A stretch of 64,000 nucleotides of DNA from Sediminicola sp963974715 (GTDB taxonomy: Bacteria > Bacteroidota > Bacteroidia > Flavobacteriales > Flavobacteriaceae), in NCBI GenBank assembly GCA_963974715.1, contig CAXBDK010000010.1, positions 124,001 through 188,000 on the forward strand, read 5' to 3'. The translations under genes and the position numbers were made by a program. Shown in pieces: positions 60,408 to 64,000 of this stretch (position 1 is the first letter of the stretch; each line of letters begins with the position of its first letter). The notes under the pieces were generated by a model, which saw only the letters and a list, made by a program, of their open reading frames with translations, did not search any database and was not told the origin of the DNA.

Positions 60408-62615
60408 TTAAATTCTGCTCACTTTGTCGATTCCGTTGATACGTGTCAGGTTCTCTATCAACTTTTTAAGAATGGAATTATTTTTGACCACCACGGTGAT
60501 CTTTCCGGTAAAGGTTCCCCCGTCCGTACTAAAATTCAGGTTCCGCATGTTTACGTGCATGTTGTCCGAAATGATCTCGGTCACATCACTGATAAGTCCC
60601 AGATTGTCGATGCCAGTTAACTGTATATCCGCCGTAAATTCTTCCTGACTGGAATCGATCCATTTGGCACTGATGATACGGTAGGCGTAGTTGGACTGCA
60701 ACGCAATGGCATTGGGACAGTTCTTTTTGTGCACTTTGATGCCCTCGTTCACACTTACGAACCCGAATACTTCATCTCCCGGGATGGGATTACAGCATTG
60801 GGAAAGTTTATAGGGCAATTTTTCCTCTTCCTTGCCAAAGACCAGGGTATCGTATTTGGAGGTGATCTCGTCCTTATCGATATCATCGGGCACCACCGGC
60901 CTTCGGATCTTGTTCTTAAAGAAGCTGATGAAGGCATTGCTGTACGAGGAGGCAAAATCCTTGATCATCTGGTTGTCTATGGCCCCTATGGCCACCCGGT
61001 AGAAAAGGTCCAGACTGGTCTTTAATTTAAAATAGACCACCATTTTATTGATGGTATCCTCGTTAAGGGTTATTTTTTGGGATTTCAGTTTTCTCCTCAA
61101 TATTTCCTTGCCGTCCAGGGCAATGGTCTTTTTTTCTTCCCTAAGGGACGATTTTATCTTGGCCCTTGCCCTTGCCGTAGTGGCGTAATCCAACCAGCTC
61201 TGGTTGGGTTTTGCCTGGTCGGAGGTGATGACCTCCACTTGGTCCCCACTGTGCAGGGTCGTGTTGAGGGGCACCAGTTTGCCGTTTACCTTGGCGCCCC
61301 TCGTTTTCATGCCCACCTCGGTATGGATGTTAAAGGCAAAATCAAGCGGGGTGGCCCCTTTGGGCAGTGATTTTAATTCCCCTTTGGGGGTAAACACGAA
61401 GATTTCCTTGGAATAGAGGTTCAGTTTAAACTCTTCCACAAAATCCACGGCATTGGTATTGGCGTTTTCCAGGGCCTCCTGTAATCGGTTCAGCCACATC
61501 TCCAGTCCCTGCTCCCTTTGGTCGCCATGTTTGTATTTAAAGTGGGCGGCATATCCCTTTTCGGCAATTTCGTGCATCCGTTCACTGCGGATCTGTACCT
61601 CTACCCATTTGCCTTTGGGTCCCATTACCGTAATGTGGAGGGCCTCGTAACCGGTCGACTTGGGCGAGGAAATCCAATCCCTGAGCCTTACGGGATTGGG
61701 GGTAAAGTGGTCCGTGACGATCGAATAGATCTTCCAGGCAAGGAACTTTTCGTTCTGTTTGTCCGATTTATAGATGATCCTGATGGCGAACTTATCATAG
61801 ATCTCGTCAAAGGGAACGTTCTGGACCTTCATTTTTCGGCGGATGGAAAAAATGGATTTCATCCGTCCCTTGATGATATAATTGAGCCCTTCCCTGTCCA
61901 AGGAGGTACTGATCACCTCGGAGAAGGCATCTATATAGGCCCGCTGCTCCTCCTTGGTTTCCTCGATCTTTCCAAGGATGTCCGTGTAGACTTCGGGCTC
62001 GGTATATTTTAGGCTGAGGTCTTCCAGTTCCGTTTTGATGCTGTACAGGCCGATCCTATGTGCCAAGGGGGCATAGATATAGAGCGTTTCGGAAGCAATT
62101 TTCACCTGCTTGTGTTCCGGCATGGAATCCATGGTGAGCATGTTATGGTACCGGTCCGCTATTTTTATGATGATCACCCGTACGTCATCATTTAGGGTGA
62201 GCAACATTTTTCTGAAGTTCTCCGCTTGTTGGGAGATGTTCATATCTTTCTTTAGGTGGGCGATCTTGGTAAGCCCGTCCACGATACGGGCCACCGTTTC
62301 CCCGAACATCCGCTCTATATCCTGAAGTGTATATGGAGTATCCTCCACCACATCGTGCAAGAGGGCCGAGGCAATGGAAACGGCATCAAGGCCGATTTCG
62401 GAGGCCACGATCTTGGCCACGGCTATGGGATGGAAAATATAGGCCTCGCCGGATTTCCGGCGCTGGTCCTTATGGGCATCCACTGCCACATCAAAAGCGC
62501 TGCGTATCAGTTTCTTGTCCTCCTCGTTCAAGGTCTGATAACTAATGCGCAAGAGTTCCTTGTACTGCTTGGCAATTTCCTTGTTTTCCTTCTCTATGGC
62601 AGCTTCCGTCATCAT
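60408..62615 (-). CDS. spoT: RelA/SpoT bifunctional (p)ppGpp synthetase/hydrolase
   Basis: The 735-residue protein governs the stringent response. Order: HD hydrolase domain (HPIAVAKIVAS; ALLHDVVEDT; KIADRYHNM), synthetase domain (KGRMKSIFSIRRKM; YDKFAIRII; SPKSTGYEALH), TGS domain (IFVFTPKGELKSLPKGATPLDFA), conserved CNPIPGDEV region, and a C-terminal ACT domain. An intact HD site suggests hydrolase activity as well as synthesis. Confidence 0.95.
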   Translation of the reverse strand: MMTEAAIEKENKEIAKQYKELLRISYQTLNEEDKKLIRSAFDVAVDAHKDQRRKSGEAYIFHPIAVAKIVASEIGLDAVSIASALLHDVVEDTPYTLQDIERMFGETVARIVDGLTKIAHLKKDMNISQQAENFRKMLLTLNDDVRVIIIKIADRYHNMLTMDSMPEHKQVKIASETLYIYAPLAHRIGLYSIKTELEDLSLKYTEPEVYTDILGKIEETKEEQRAYIDAFSEVISTSLDREGLNYIIKGRMKSIFSIRRKMKVQNVPFDEIYDKFAIRIIYKSDKQNEKFLAWKIYSIVTDHFTPNPVRLRDWISSPKSTGYEALHITVMGPKGKWVEVQIRSERMHEIAEKGYAAHFKYKHGDQREQGLEMWLNRLQEALENANTNAVDFVEEFKLNLYSKEIFVFTPKGELKSLPKGATPLDFAFNIHTEVGMKTRGAKVNGKLVPLNTTLHSGDQVEVITSDQAKPNQSWLDYATTARARAKIKSSLREEKKTIALDGKEILRRKLKSQKITLNEDTINKMVVYFKLKTSLDLFYRVAIGAIDNQMIKDFASSYSNAFISFFKNKIRRPVVPDDIDKDEITSKYDTLVFGKEEEKLPYKLSQCCNPIPGDEVFGFVSVNEGIKVHKKNCPNAIALQSNYAYRIISAKWIDSSQEEFTADIQLTGIDNLGLISDVTEIISDNMHVNMRNLNFSTDGGTFTGKITVVVKNNSILKKLIENLTRINGIDKVSRI

Positions 62616-62655
62616 ACTTAAATTTAAGACAATCCTACTTGGTACACAACAAAAA

Positions 62656-63888
62656 TTATGCCCTTAAATTGCGTATACGGGCAATAAGCGGGGGATGGGA
62701 ATAGTGCACGAACACAAAGGCCGGGTGCGGCGTAAGGTTGCTGAGACTGTTCTTGGAAAGCTTTTTCAAAGACCGGATCAAGGGCTGCGCCCCATAGGTC
62801 GTTTTGGCATAGTCGTCCGCTTGGAACTCGAACTTTCTGGATAGGTGGTTCATCACCAATCCGGTAAGTTGGGAAATGGGACTGTAAAGGATCCCAAAAC
62901 CGATCAGTGCCGCATGGAAACTGGGGCGAGAAACCCCGATGGCAAGGGATAGCTCCGGTTGGTTGATAAAAATGGAAAGGATATAGAGCATAACGCCCGT
63001 AACCCCGATCGAGGCCATCAGGTTGAAAAGTATGTGCTTTTTTTTGTAGTGACCCACCTCATGGGCCAATACGGCCACAATTTCATCTTCCTCCAGATCC
63101 CTTACCAAAGTGTCGTAGAGGGTAACCCGTTTCTCCCTGCCGAATCCCGAAAAATAGGCATTGGCCTTGGTCGATCTTTTGGACCCGTCCATCACCAGGA
63201 TGTTTTTTAGCTCAAAGCCCACATTGTGTGCATAGGCCTCCAATTTTTCTTTTAGGCTGCCCTTTTCCAAAGGGGCCAGCTTGTTAAAAAGGGGCACTAT
63301 CAACTTACTGTAGAACATATTTGTAAAGAGGGAGAAAAGCGTAACGGCGGCCCATGCATAGATCCAGAATTCAGATCCGGCCCATTCAAAGAACCAGATC
63401 ACCAAGGAGAGAATGCCCCCTCCCAATACGATCGTCATTGCCCAACTTTTAAGTTTGTCCAAGAAGAAAAGCTTTCTGCTGGTCTTGTTAAAACCGAATT
63501 TTTCCTCGATCACAAAGGTTTGGTAATAGGAGAAGGGCATGTTCAACAGATCGCTCCCGATCATGATGATACCGAAGAAAACCAAGGCCATGGAAATGGC
63601 CCCCCCACTTACTTGACGTGCCAGGGAGTCGATCCATTCAAAGCCCCCCAACACCAAAAAGAAAAGGGTCAGGGCTACGGAAAAAGCACCCGTTAACAAT
63701 CCAAACCGGTAATTGGTCCTTTTGTAATCCTGGGATTTTCGATATTCATCCTGATCAAAAACGTCCTGAAGTTCGGTTGGGACGGGATCTGAATACCGTT
63801 TTGCGTTCAAATAGTTGAGCAATGCCTCCAAGAGGAACTGAACCACCAAAATACCGATTATAAAATTGAATAATGTTGTGGAATCCAT
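62656..63888 (-). CDS. M48 family zinc metallopeptidase (Ste24/CAAX protease type)
   Basis: The 410-residue protein, counted from the ATG at 63888, has at least six membrane helices. The zinc site is HEVGH (His276, Glu277, His280), with the third ligand in EFQADDYA. Ste24-type enzymes act on membrane or lipidated proteins; bacterial roles lie in membrane quality control. An ATG at 63909 would add seven residues. It precedes relA/spoT by 40 bases. Confidence 0.9.
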   Translation of the reverse strand: MDSTTLFNFIIGILVVQFLLEALLNYLNAKRYSDPVPTELQDVFDQDEYRKSQDYKRTNYRFGLLTGAFSVALTLFFLVLGGFEWIDSLARQVSGGAISMALVFFGIIMIGSDLLNMPFSYYQTFVIEEKFGFNKTSRKLFFLDKLKSWAMTIVLGGGILSLVIWFFEWAGSEFWIYAWAAVTLFSLFTNMFYSKLIVPLFNKLAPLEKGSLKEKLEAYAHNVGFELKNILVMDGSKRSTKANAYFSGFGREKRVTLYDTLVRDLEEDEIVAVLAHEVGHYKKKHILFNLMASIGVTGVMLYILSIFINQPELSLAIGVSRPSFHAALIGFGILYSPISQLTGLVMNHLSRKFEFQADDYAKTTYGAQPLIRSLKKLSKNSLSNLTPHPAFVFVHYSHPPLIARIRNLRA

Positions 63889-63989
63889 ATAATGTGGGTT
63901 GGTTATCATTTTCCATGTTCAACGGATGGAAATTTGATGGAATTGTTGCTATCCTTCGTGGAAGGAAGGATCTCGCTGTCTTTTGGCCT

Positions 63990-63997
63990 CAAATATA
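63990..63997 (-). promoter_or_regulatory. Candidate -7 box for the M48 gene
   Basis: Minus-strand TATATTTG is a full match at the right edge of the window, 102 bases before the chosen start. The upstream -33 region is outside the window. Confidence 0.35.
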
Positions 63998-64000
63998 ACT

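Overview
This window reads as chromosomal DNA of a marine-type Flavobacteriaceae bacterium (Bacteroidota). The evidence is lineage-typical content (TonB-dependent receptor with a CarboxypepD_reg-like domain, DUF349, Lnb/DUF4105, CCC-motif and DUF2795 proteins, RNase Y next to ZapA), a long SecA without the C-terminal zinc motif, and promoters fitting the Bacteroidota pattern TTG / TAnnTTTG rather than the E. coli -35/-10. I see no rRNA, tRNA, IS element, prophage or CRISPR array. The content is mostly housekeeping, with a few accessory patches.

Layout. 1-4.9 kb: lipid-linked sugar genes (PAP2, GT39, GT2, UPF0104-type membrane protein) and MeaB. 5-10.7 kb: Ohr, GalM with a G10 tract, an ECF sigma / membrane anti-sigma-like / DUF4097 cassette, a CBM9-like lipoprotein and MsrA. 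10.8-15 kb: M28 and M23 peptidases, then a tandem duplication carrying two identical genes for an 81-residue secreted protein. 15-18 kb: AraC regulator, NAD(P)H oxidoreductase, orphan histidine kinase. 18-27 kb (minus strand): SecA, DUF2795, cobalamin adenosyltransferase, a 45-residue membrane protein, a shortened methyltransferase-like protein, ABC-F ATPase and Lnb-like protein. 27-33.4 kb: PssA, LptB, CMD protein, TatC, KdsD and divergent RecQ. 33.4-37.7 kb: small membrane proteins, Smr protein, lipoprotein, cysteine desulfurase. 37.7-42 kb: TonB-dependent receptor and M23 peptidase. 42-44.5 kb: coiled-coil protein, ZapA, a 6S-like RNA and RNase Y. 44.5-49 kb: NTF2-like, NYN/OST-HTH, RhlE-type helicase, cation/proton antiporter. 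49-64 kb (minus strand): M48 peptidase, RelA/SpoT, Fur, PurA, OstA-like, aminotransferase, TPR, two DUF368 transporters, AroE and DUF349.

Many genes serve the cell envelope: lipid-carrier sugars (GT2, GT39, PAP2), carrier recycling (DUF368 pair), LPS export and Kdo synthesis (LptB, OstA-like, KdsD), phospholipid synthesis (PssA), lipoprotein maturation (Lnb-like), and export (SecA, TatC). MeaB and the cobalamin adenosyltransferase both point to a B12-dependent methylmalonyl-CoA mutase elsewhere in the genome.

The most interesting parts are the 6S-like RNA with two long-range helices between zapA and rny, the tandem duplication at 13.6-15.0 kb, the palindrome-rich leader of secA with a signal-peptide-like ORF, and the CCC-motif/DUF2752 cluster. 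All functions are read from sequence motifs only; no database search was run.
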